NCBI RefSeq assembly: GCF_022568835.1
Contig: NZ_JAKZHV010000010.1
Location: forward strand, 87,296-151,295
DNA from: Arsenicicoccus piscis
Lineage (GTDB): Bacteria > Actinomycetota > Actinomycetes > Actinomycetales > Dermatophilaceae
DNA length: 64,000 bases
Direction of reading: 5' to 3'
Numbering within the stretch: the stretch's first letter is position 1; each line of letters starts with the position of its first letter. Below are positions 56,862 through 64,000 of the stretch, piece by piece. The notes under the pieces are model-generated. The model had not been told where the DNA came from. It saw nothing but the letters and a program-made list of their open reading frames with translations, and ran no database searches. The position numbers were made by a program, and so were the translations under genes.

Positions 56862-58646
56862 ATGACTCTCCAGGACACTCCGGTAGACCGTCCGCTCACC
56901 GACGGGCGCAGCCGCTGGCAGCAGCGCTACGACGCGGCCCTGGCCGCGGGCCGGGTCCGGGACGCCGACTTCACGACGCTGTCGGGTCTCGAGCTCGACC
57001 CGGTCTACGGGCCGAGCGAGGAGCAGGCGGCGACCGACGAGCGGATGGAGCGCATCGGGTGGCCGGGGGAGTTCCCCTACACGCGCGGGCTGCACGCGAC
57101 GGGCTACCGCGGCAAGGCCTGGACGATCCGCCAGTTCGCCGGCTTCGGCAACGCGGTGCAGACCAACGAGCGCTACAAGATGATCCTCGAGCGCGGGGGC
57201 GGCGGTCTGAGCGTGGCGTTCGACATGCCGACCCTGATGGGGCGCGACTCCGACGACCCGATGAGCCTCGGCGAGGTCGGGCACTGCGGGGTCGCGGTCG
57301 ACAGCGCGTCCGACATGGAGGTGCTGTTCAAGGACATCCCGCTCGGCGCGACGACCACGTCGATGACGATCAGCGGCCCGGCGGTGCCCGTCTTCTGCAT
57401 GTATCTCGTTGCGGCAGAACGCCAGGGCGTCGACACGTCGACGCTCAACGGCACGCTGCAGACCGACATCTTCAAGGAGTACATCGCGCAGAAGGAGTGG
57501 CTCTTCGCGCCCGAGCCGCACCTGCGGCTGATCGGTGACCTGATGGCCTACTGCGACGCGAACATCCCTGCCTACAAACCGCTCTCGGTCTCCGGCTACC
57601 ACATCCGCGAGGCCGGCAGCACCGCCGCGCAGGAGCTCGCGTTCACGCTCGCCGACGGGTTCGGCTACGTCGAGCTCGGCCTGTCGCGCGGCCTCGACAT
57701 CAACTCGTTCGCCCCCGGCCTGTCCTTCTTCTTCGACAGCCACCTCGACTTCTTCGAGGAGATCGCGAAGTTCCGTGCGGCCCGGCGCATCTGGGCGCGC
57801 TGGCTGCATGACGTCTACGGCGCGACGTCCGAGAAGGCTCTGCAGCTGCGCTTCCACACCCAGACCGCAGGGGTCAGCCTGACCGCGCAGCAGCCCTACA
57901 ACAACGTCGTGCGCACCGCCGTCGAGGCGCTCGCCGCGGTGCTCGGTGGCACGAACTCGTTGCACACCAACGCTCTTGACGAGACTCTCGCCCTCCCGAC
58001 CGAGCAGTCCGCCGAGATCGCGCTGCGCACCCAGCAGGTGATCATGGAGGAGACCGGGGTCACCAACGTGGCGGACCCGCTCGGCGGCAGCTGGTTCGTC
58101 GAGGCGCTGACCGACCGCATCGAGGCCGAGTCTGAGGCGATCTTCGACCAGATCCTGCGGATGGGCACGAGTGGCGCGGAGGCGAAGGACACCGAGCGGC
58201 TGCGCGAGCTCGTGGACGCCAGCCGGGGCATGGCGACCGGCGGCACCTGGCCGATGACGAGCGGCATCCTGCGGGGCATCGAGGAGGGCTGGTTCATGGG
58301 CGAGATCGCCGACTCCGCGTTCCGCTACCAGATCGCCCTCGAGGAGGGCACCAAGAAGATCGTCGGCGTCAACTACCACACCGGCTCGGTCAGCCACCAG
58401 CTGGAGATCCTGCGCGTGTCGCACGAGGTGGAGCGCGACCAGGTCGCCGACCTCGAGCGACGCCGCGCGGGCCGCAACGAGGACATCGCGGCCGACGCCG
58501 TCCGCCGGATGGTCGAGGTGTCGCGCACCGACGCCAACATGATCCCGGCCATGCTCGATGCCGTCCGCGCCGAGGCGACCCTCGGCGAGATCTGCGACGC
58601 GCTGCGCGCCGAATGGGGGATCTACCGGGAGCCGGCGCGGTTCTGA
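56862..58646 (+). CDS. icmA: Isobutyryl-CoA mutase large subunit (IcmA type)
   Basis: 594-residue acyl-CoA mutase TIM-barrel subunit without a B12 domain; it needs a separate approximately 140-residue IcmB-like partner, not in this window. It interconverts isobutyryl-CoA and n-butyryl-CoA. Substrate-specificity positions point to isobutyryl-CoA mutase: Phe92 in TIRQFAGFGNA (Tyr in methylmalonyl-CoA mutase) and Gln210 in EYIAQKEWLF (Arg in methylmalonyl-CoA mutase); Ala119 argues against 2-hydroxyisobutyryl-CoA mutase, which has Asp. The start ATG 56862 lies 7 nt after the palindrome. Confidence 0.88.
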   Translation: MTLQDTPVDRPLTDGRSRWQQRYDAALAAGRVRDADFTTLSGLELDPVYGPSEEQAATDERMERIGWPGEFPYTRGLHATGYRGKAWTIRQFAGFGNAVQTNERYKMILERGGGGLSVAFDMPTLMGRDSDDPMSLGEVGHCGVAVDSASDMEVLFKDIPLGATTTSMTISGPAVPVFCMYLVAAERQGVDTSTLNGTLQTDIFKEYIAQKEWLFAPEPHLRLIGDLMAYCDANIPAYKPLSVSGYHIREAGSTAAQELAFTLADGFGYVELGLSRGLDINSFAPGLSFFFDSHLDFFEEIAKFRAARRIWARWLHDVYGATSEKALQLRFHTQTAGVSLTAQQPYNNVVRTAVEALAAVLGGTNSLHTNALDETLALPTEQSAEIALRTQQVIMEETGVTNVADPLGGSWFVEALTDRIEAESEAIFDQILRMGTSGAEAKDTERLRELVDASRGMATGGTWPMTSGILRGIEEGWFMGEIADSAFRYQIALEEGTKKIVGVNYHTGSVSHQLEILRVSHEVERDQVADLERRRAGRNEDIAADAVRRMVEVSRTDANMIPAMLDAVRAEATLGEICDALRAEWGIYREPARF

Positions 58647-58703
58647 GGGCGGTCCGGCCCGGTCACGACGGGGCCGCACCCGACGCCTCCCGGCGCCCAC
58701 GAC

Positions 58704-58727
58704 GCAGGCACCGAGTTTGGTGCCTGC
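58704..58727 (+). terminator. Hairpin after icmA
   Basis: GCAGGCACC pairs perfectly with GGTGCCTGC across a GAGTTT loop, 57 nt after the icmA stop; no T run follows. Confidence 0.5.
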
Positions 58728-58802
58728 GCGCCGGTCGGGCATGGTGGAAGGGCTGTCCGTAGCCCCGCAAACACCCTGGGTAGACCCCGGAAAGGCCCTG
58801 TC

Positions 58803-59744
58803 GTGCCCCGCACCCCCGCTCGTCTGCTGTCCGTCGCCTGCGCCGCCACCCTGCTGGCTGCGTGCAGCGGCGGTGCGACCAGCCCCAGCACGACGACCAG
58901 CCCGAGCACGACGACCAGCCCCAGCACCGCCCCCACCACGGCGGCGCTCAGCGACCAGCAGATCGTCGAGCGCGCGGTGGCCGCGGTGACCACCCCGGCA
59001 GCGACCACCCCAGCCACGACCGCAACGCCAGGCGGCGCCGCGAGCAGCGCGACGAGGCCGACGTTCAGCGCGGACTCGGGGGTGCGCCTGCTGGCCCGCT
59101 CGACGCCGCTCGGGGGCTACCCGGCGAGCTGGCTCGCGGTCACCCAGCCCCAGGAGGGTGTGCCCGCGCTCGTCGTCGTCACCCAGCCGGCCGCGTCCGC
59201 CGCGGCGAAGGCCACCCGGTTGGTGCCGCTGCTCGACGGCGCCCAGGTGCGGGCCTTCCCCTCGCTGTCCAGCGGCACCGCGTTCAGCGCGCCGGCCGGG
59301 CTGGCGATCACCCCGGAGGCGCTGGTCACGGCCTACGCGAAGTCTCTCGTGCATCCCTCGCCGAGCCCGCTGCCCAAGACCGTGGCGGCCGACCCGTTCG
59401 CCGCCCAAGTGCGGGCGGCCGAGACGCAGCTGGCCGACGGGGTCAAGGGCGCCGGATCGGCGACGTCCACCCAGCGCATCCTGCCGGGCACGACGACGGT
59501 GACCCAGGCCGACGGCGGAGCGCTGGTCCTCGCGACGCTGGAGCGCACGACGACGATCACCGTGACCGAGGGAGCCGAGGTGGCCACGCCGGCTGCCTTC
59601 CAGGCGGCGAAGGGTCCCAAGACGCTGAAGCACAAGGGGACCTGGGTCACCCAGGAGGCCCTCGCGTTCGAGGTGCCGAAGGGCGCCGGGCAGGCCCACC
59701 TGGTCGGTGCCGACGAGCGCACCGTGTCCGCGAGCGGCTCCTGA
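58803..59744 (+). CDS. Lipoprotein of unknown function
   Basis: 313 residues. Signal peptide with lipobox LLAAC (about 16-20), followed by a Ser/Thr/Pro repeat (TTSPSTTTSPST) as a wall-spanning linker, then an Ala/Thr/Val-rich domain with a mostly beta character and no motif I recognise. It would be anchored on the outer face of the membrane. GTG 58803 follows GGAAAGG. Confidence 0.75.
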   Translation: MPRTPARLLSVACAATLLAACSGGATSPSTTTSPSTTTSPSTAPTTAALSDQQIVERAVAAVTTPAATTPATTATPGGAASSATRPTFSADSGVRLLARSTPLGGYPASWLAVTQPQEGVPALVVVTQPAASAAAKATRLVPLLDGAQVRAFPSLSSGTAFSAPAGLAITPEALVTAYAKSLVHPSPSPLPKTVAADPFAAQVRAAETQLADGVKGAGSATSTQRILPGTTTVTQADGGALVLATLERTTTITVTEGAEVATPAAFQAAKGPKTLKHKGTWVTQEALAFEVPKGAGQAHLVGADERTVSASGS

Positions 59745-59787
59745 CCGCGACTTCGGCACATCGCGCCAGATAGGAGACAATGAGCCC

Positions 59788-60741
59788 ATGACGTCTCAAC
59801 CGTTCCCCGGTGCGCCGCTGCGTGGCGCCGTCGATCTCGGCGCGCTGGCTGCGCGCCCGCAGCCCGGAGCCGCCGGGTCCAAGCCCGCCGGCCCCGCTGC
59901 CGGTGGCTCGCAGGCCCAGGGCGGCGTGGTGGTCGAGGCGACCGACGCGACCGTCCCCGCGATCATGAACTCCTCCATCTCGGTGCCCGTGGTGCTGCTG
60001 CTGTGGTCGGCGTCGCGCCCCGAGACCCGCGCGGTGGTCGACGACTTCTCGGCCGTCGCCAGGGCGGCGGGCGGTCGCTTCCAGCTCGCCACCGTCGACA
60101 TCGACGCGAATCCCTCTCTGGCGCAAGCCCTTCAGGTGCAGCAGATCCCGATGGCGATCGGCATGCTGCAGGGTCAGCCGGTGCCGCTCTTCGTCGGGCC
60201 GCAGCCGCGCGAGGTCATCACTGCCTACGTCGACGAGCTGCTCAAGATCGCCGTCAGCAACGGCATCACCGGCCGCGTGCCGGGTGCCGAGGACGCCGAG
60301 GGCAATGGCGCTGAGGTCGAGCCGCCGCTCCCGCCGCTGATCCAGGAGGCCTACGACGCCGTAGACCGTGGCGACCTCGACGGGGCCATCGCCGCCTTCA
60401 CGAAGGCCCTGGCGGACAACCCCGACGACCGCGAGGCCCAGCTCGGCCTCGCGCAGATGCAGCTGCTGGCCCGCACCCAGGGCGTCGACCTCGCCCAGGC
60501 GCGCCAGGCCGCGGCCGAGCGCCCCGACGACGTCGCCGCCCAGACGATGGTGGCCGACCTCGACGTGCTCGGTGGTCACCTGGAGGACGCGTTCACCCGG
60601 CTGATCGACTTCGTGCGCACGCACGCGGGCGACGACCGCGACGCAGCGCGCCTGCACCTGATCGGGCTGTTCGACGTCATCGGCAACGACGACCCCCGCG
60701 TCAAGAAGGGCCGCACCTCGCTGATGAGCGCCCTGTTCTGA
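59788..60741 (+). CDS. Thioredoxin-fold/TPR co-chaperone-like protein (YbbN type)
   Basis: 317 residues: a Gly/Ala/Pro-rich head (1-45), a thioredoxin-like domain (about 48-160) in which the usual CxxC is replaced (LLLWSASRPETRAV), so it has no redox pair, and a C-terminal TPR region (EAYDAVDRGDLDGAIAAFTKAL and following). This matches YbbN/CnoX-like holdases. ATG 59788 follows GACAAT (59776-59781) by 6 nt. Confidence 0.87.
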   Translation: MTSQPFPGAPLRGAVDLGALAARPQPGAAGSKPAGPAAGGSQAQGGVVVEATDATVPAIMNSSISVPVVLLLWSASRPETRAVVDDFSAVARAAGGRFQLATVDIDANPSLAQALQVQQIPMAIGMLQGQPVPLFVGPQPREVITAYVDELLKIAVSNGITGRVPGAEDAEGNGAEVEPPLPPLIQEAYDAVDRGDLDGAIAAFTKALADNPDDREAQLGLAQMQLLARTQGVDLAQARQAAAERPDDVAAQTMVADLDVLGGHLEDAFTRLIDFVRTHAGDDRDAARLHLIGLFDVIGNDDPRVKKGRTSLMSALF

Positions 60742-60791
60742 CCTGAGCCAGGGCCTCACCCAGCCAGACGCGGCAGTTCCGGTGGCGCGGT

Positions 60792-61931
60792 CTACGCCTG
60801 GTCGGGCAGCGTTCGGACGCTGCGGATCGTGAGGGTGCCGAGGGCAACGATCAGGTAGACCACCCCGCTCACCACCATGAGTCGGTGCGGGTCGACGGCG
60901 GACGCGATCAGCCCCCCACGCGAGCTGACCCACGGGCATGGCGACGAAGCTGCCAAGCATGTCGTAGCTGTAGACCCGCGAGAGCGCGGCCTGCGGGACG
61001 TGCTGCTGCAGTGCGGTGTCCCAGGCGACCCCGAAGATCGCGGACCCGACACCGGCGAAGAGCGCCGCCGTGGCGACCCAGGGAGCGGTGAGCCCGCCTC
61101 CGAGGGCGAGGATCGGCAGCGCGACGCCCGCGACGGCGATCATGCCGGCGAGCAACGGTCGCCGCAGCCTCAGACGCAGCAGCAGGACCGTCCCGACCAG
61201 CAGGCCTACGGACTCCACGCTGAGCGCGAGACCCCAGCCGCGCTCGCCGAAGCCGGCGGTGGCCTTGGCGACAACTGGTCCGAGGACGAGCCAGCCTCCG
61301 GCGCTGACGGCGTTGAGGATGCCGAAGGCGACGACGATCACCCACACCCAGCGTCGCACGGTGAACTCGGTCCAGCCCGCCCGCAGCTCAGCAGGGGATG
61401 ATCGGGGCCGGACGCTCTCGCGGCCGGGAGGCGCACCCGAGCCAGGCAGCCGATCGCCAGCACGTAGGTGAGCGCATCGAACGCCAGCGCCCATCCGGCA
61501 CCGACACCGACGACGAGCAGGGCTGCGATCGTAGGGCCGAGGATTTGCATCCCGGAACGGGTGAAGGACAGCAGCGCGTTGGCCTGTTGCAGCAGCGGCC
61601 GGGGCACCAGCTCGGGGACGATCCCCAGCATGGCGGGCATGGTGAAAGCGGTGACGGCGCCGTTGACCGCCTCGAGGACGACCAAGGTGGCGATGCTCGC
61701 CGTGTGGGTGAGCAGCAGCAGCAGGCAGCAGGCGCCGGTGCGCGCCGCCAGGACCAGGGCGAGCGCGCCGGGCGAGCCGTCGATCTCGAGCACGCCAAAG
61801 GTCAGCGCGACGGTGGCCATCGCGGTCCCGAGCGTCGAGCTGACCCGAGCGCCGTAGAATCAGGCGTAGTCGCGGGACCGCAGCACCTCGGGGATGGCGC
61901 CGCGTCGGCCGAGGCGTCCCCTCCAGGTCAT
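60792..61931 (-). pseudogene. MFS transporter, one nonsense codon and two frameshifts
   Basis: From ATG 61931 (MTWRGRLGRR) the frame meets TGA in what should be 'LRSRDYA-x-FYGARVSSTLGTAMATVAL', consistent with a CGA-to-TGA change. The frame continues (LEAVNGAVTAFTMPAML, GPTIAALLVVGVGAGWA) to about 61425, shifts (SPAELRAGWTEFTVRRWVWVIVV, LARAVYSYDMLGSFVAMPVGQLAWG), and shifts again at a six-C run (60912-60917) into GGLIASAVDPHRLMVVSG to 60792. Order of helices is normal, so it was an MFS efflux-type protein of about 380 residues. The second shift lies in a homopolymer and could be a read error. Confidence 0.82.
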
Positions 61932-62015
61932 TCTGGAGAGGCTAGCGGGGAGGGACTAGCGGCAGGGGCTAGCGCGCAGGCGTCAGCGAGTCGGTGGCGG
62001 TGCGAACGAGCAGGA

Positions 62016-62468
62016 TCAGGCTCCGGCGCTGCCGGGGGTGTCAGCGCTGCCGTCGAGGACGCCGCGGATCCGGTCGATCTCGGCCTGCTCGTCGTGGGAG
62101 ACGCCCTTGGAGGCGCCGGCGACCTCGTTCATCGCGCTCTCGAGCACCTCGCGGTAGCCGCGCTGCAGCTCCGGGTGGGACGCGAGCGCTGCCATCGCGG
62201 CCTTGAGGTCGCCGAGGATCTTGGACTCGACCTGCTCGGGCGAGCCGCTCGGCGGCGCCATCAGCCCGCCCTGGAGGAGCTCACGGATCTGCTCGGGCGC
62301 CTTGGCCAGGGCCTTGGAGCCGGCCATCGACTCCTTGAAGGTCGCGAAGAAGCCGGGGTCTGCCTTGGAGACCAGGGCGATCGCGCCGAAGGCGCCGCGA
62401 CGGATGACGTCCTTGTCGGCGTCGCTCAGCTGGGACGGGGTGGCCGGGGTCTGCGTGGGGTCGCTCAT
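62016..62468 (-). CDS. Conserved hypothetical protein
   Basis: 150 residues, mostly helical, with no motif I recognise: DADKDVIRRGAFGAIALVSKADPGFFATFKES, then a helix-rich second half ending EIDRIRGVLDG. Probably cytoplasmic. ATG 62468 overlaps the stop of the phosphopantetheinyl transferase gene (ATGA), so it is the third gene of a coupled operon. Confidence 0.7.
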   Translation of the reverse strand: MSDPTQTPATPSQLSDADKDVIRRGAFGAIALVSKADPGFFATFKESMAGSKALAKAPEQIRELLQGGLMAPPSGSPEQVESKILGDLKAAMAALASHPELQRGYREVLESAMNEVAGASKGVSHDEQAEIDRIRGVLDGSADTPGSAGA

Positions 62469-63145
62469 GGGCGGGGCATACCCGGTGGCGTGGCGGGGCA
62501 GACCCGGGCCACGCCGGGGGCGAGCACGGTGACCTGGGTGAGGTGACCGGCGAGGTCTACGGCGTGCTCGGTCCAGCACAGCCCGGGCGTGGGTGGCACC
62601 CCATGGGCGAGGACCTGGTCGAGGTCGGTCAGGCCGGCCTTCACGGCGCACTCCATCCGGCACCAGGTGGAGGTCGACACCCCGGCCGCACGCTCGGACC
62701 GAGCCCCGATCCGCTCTACGTCGATGCCGATGGCGGTGGTGCGTCCGGGCGTGACCGCTGCTGCCACGACTCCGTCCGCGTGCGCCCACGAGACGGCGAC
62801 GTCGGGCCCGCGGACGACCGCCGGGCGGCCGTGCCCCGTGCGTCCGCAGGTCGGGCAGCGCTGCTCGATCTCGATGGCGGCGAGCGCGGCCACGTCCAGC
62901 GGAGAGGCCGGGTCAAGGTGGTCGAGCCCCGCGCCGACGGCGAGCCCGCGAACGAGCACCCGGACGAGCAGGTGAGCGGCGAGGTAGTCCCGCCGGTCGT
63001 TCGATCGACGCAGCCGGTCGTGGCGCTGCTGCTCGGCCTCGCTGAGCAGCTGGCGCAGCGCGACGGGGTAGGCGGAGCCGCCGGACCACTGCGCCACGAG
63101 CGACTCGCTCGACCCGACCGCGGCGACGGTCCGGCCGGAGGTCAC
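62465..63145 (-). CDS. 4'-phosphopantetheinyl transferase (Sfp type)
   Basis: 226 residues. It attaches the phosphopantetheine arm of CoA to carrier proteins of fatty-acid, polyketide or peptide synthases. The Mg-binding GIDVERIG motif and the WCRMECAVKAG motif (W-x-x-x-E-x-x-x-K) are present; a CPTCGRTGHGRP segment before them is typical of actinobacterial members. GTG 63145 overlaps the stop of the upstream phosphatase (GTGA). No carrier or synthase gene lies in the window. Confidence 0.88.
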   Translation of the reverse strand: MTSGRTVAAVGSSESLVAQWSGGSAYPVALRQLLSEAEQQRHDRLRRSNDRRDYLAAHLLVRVLVRGLAVGAGLDHLDPASPLDVAALAAIEIEQRCPTCGRTGHGRPAVVRGPDVAVSWAHADGVVAAAVTPGRTTAIGIDVERIGARSERAAGVSTSTWCRMECAVKAGLTDLDQVLAHGVPPTPGLCWTEHAVDLAGHLTQVTVLAPGVARVCPATPPGMPRP

Positions 63146-63960
63146 GACCCGAGCGCGGCCACGATCCCGGCCACCCCGGTGGGTGCGCCGGCGACGTGCC
63201 AGCGGACCGGGCCCACCTGCACGAGGGCCGTGGCGCCGCCCGCGCCCTCGACCAGCGCCTTGCCGGGCAGCCAGTCCCAGTCGGGGCAGGAGTGTTGATA
63301 CCACACGCCGATCCGGCCGCCGGCCACGGACGCGAGGTCGACCGACGACGAGCCGAGCATGCGCACGGTCGCGACGCGCGAGGTCGCGGCCTTCCACGGC
63401 TCGAAGATCTCGGGCCGGGTGAACCGGGTCGGGTGCAGGTAGGTCGCGGCACTGATCTGGTCCAGCGGTCGGTCCTCGATGCGCTCGACCGGCTCGCCGT
63501 TGCGCGTGGTCGGCAGCTCGGGGCCACCGAGCCACAGCTCGTCGCTCTGCGGGTGGTAGACCGCGCCGAGGACCACACCGGCTGGTCCGGTGAGGGCAAG
63601 CGCGCTGCACCAGTGGGACAGGCCGGAGGCGAAGTTGTAGGTCCCGTCCACCGGGTCGATCACCCAGGTGCGGCCGCTGGCGGGCTCCTTCGCGGTGCCC
63701 TCCTCGCCAAGGATCCCGTCGTCCGGGCGAGCGGCCCGCAGCCGGTCCCCGACCAGCCGCTCAGCCGCGTGGTCCGCCGCCGTGACGACGTCGGACACCG
63801 ACGTCTTGGTGTGCGTCTGCAGGCCCCCGCCGCGCATCTGCAGCGCCAGCGTCCCCGCCTCGCGCACGAGGGTCGCGGCCAGCTCCAGGTCGGTCAGCGT
63901 CGAGTCGTCGGCGGCTTCGGCGGCGGCTCCGGCGGCGTCGAAGGGTGCGGCTTCGCTCAT
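63142..63960 (-). CDS. Inositol-monophosphatase-family phosphatase (possibly histidinol phosphatase)
   Basis: 272 residues with the IMPase metal site: LGEEG near residue 84, WVIDPVDGTYNF near 98 and the C-terminal CPDWDWLPGKALV. Members hydrolyse inositol phosphate, histidinol phosphate (HisN) or 3'-phosphoadenosine phosphate; sequence alone does not choose. ATG 63960. First gene of a coupled three-gene operon with the phosphopantetheinyl transferase and a hypothetical protein. Confidence 0.88.
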   Translation of the reverse strand: MSEAAPFDAAGAAAEAADDSTLTDLELAATLVREAGTLALQMRGGGLQTHTKTSVSDVVTAADHAAERLVGDRLRAARPDDGILGEEGTAKEPASGRTWVIDPVDGTYNFASGLSHWCSALALTGPAGVVLGAVYHPQSDELWLGGPELPTTRNGEPVERIEDRPLDQISAATYLHPTRFTRPEIFEPWKAATSRVATVRMLGSSSVDLASVAGGRIGVWYQHSCPDWDWLPGKALVEGAGGATALVQVGPVRWHVAGAPTGVAGIVAALGS

Positions 63961-64000
63961 GGCTCCAGCCTCTCACGGTGCGCGCGTCGACGACCGAGTC

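Noticed and set aside
56862..58646. Methylmalonyl-CoA mutase large subunit
   Set aside because: Phe92 and Gln210 replace the Tyr and Arg that bind the methylmalonyl carboxylate, so isobutyryl-CoA mutase is the better call.
56772..59789. Open frame of about 1000 codons on the minus strand opposite icmA and the lipoprotein gene
   Set aside because: It crosses the icmA operator and two real genes, has low-complexity Arg/Gly/Ala composition and no recognisable domain; an antisense shadow.

Overview
The window is 64 kb of very GC-rich DNA from an actinobacterium. The gene content points to Micrococcales, most likely something near Intrasporangiaceae, but that placement is inference from gene families and not a phylogeny. 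Supporting signs are an ATP synthase neighbourhood matching the mycobacterial/streptomycete order (prfA, prmC, threonylcarbamoyl-AMP synthase, wecA, two small membrane proteins, atpBEFHAGD), NucS in place of MutSL, DUF3349 and DUF2550 proteins, and many GTG starts placed 6-8 nt after a TANNNT -10 box, suggesting leaderless mRNAs.

Layout. 1-2.4 kb: end of a core-2/I-branching type glycosyltransferase, a transglutaminase-like protein and two DUF3349 paralogues. 2.4-4.4 kb: the phosphate transporter pit and a small membrane partner, with a probable PHO box upstream. 4.4-16.3 kb: rpmE, prfA, prmC, tsaC-like, wecA and the ATP synthase genes down to atpD, closed by a strong terminator. 16.4-28.7 kb: an exopolysaccharide/cell-surface glycan cluster (four glycosyltransferases, a WecG-type enzyme fused to a sugar-transferase remnant, flippase, O-antigen-ligase-like polymerase, Wzz-like protein, two hexapeptide acyltransferases, an unknown membrane-anchored protein). 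29.0-30.4 kb: the missing atpC, then DUF2550 and a PduO-type cobalamin adenosyltransferase, as found directly after atpD in mycobacteria. The glycan cluster therefore sits inside the atp operon, between beta and epsilon.

30.5-64 kb is a mosaic of short transcription units. It holds a scattered set for acyl-CoA and B12-dependent carbon metabolism: ethylmalonyl-CoA mutase (MeaA), crotonyl-CoA carboxylase/reductase, a tandem 3-hydroxyacyl-CoA dehydrogenase, methylmalonyl/ethylmalonyl-CoA epimerase, thiolase, the mutase chaperone MeaB, an isobutyryl-CoA mutase large subunit and the adenosyltransferase. Together they cover much of the ethylmalonyl-CoA pathway plus supply and protection of adenosylcobalamin. 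Between them lie NucS, a PadR-controlled ABC transporter, GNAT enzymes, a MarR regulator, a DUF559 nuclease-like gene, a YbbN-like protein and an operon of inositol-phosphatase-like enzyme, phosphopantetheinyl transferase and an unknown protein.

This half is also where genes are broken: a FAD oxidoreductase (nonsense plus frameshift), an ABC permease (frameshift) whose ATPase lacks its Q-loop region, a COG4705 membrane protein and an MFS transporter. Non-coding structure is rich here: two 83-bp palindromic repeats bracketing the DUF559 gene, a 24-bp perfect palindrome at the icmA start, a pair of PadR-like operators on a consensus promoter, and a 30-bp-phased inverted repeat array at 48.2-48.4 kb. 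No tRNA, rRNA, CRISPR array, insertion sequence or origin was seen.
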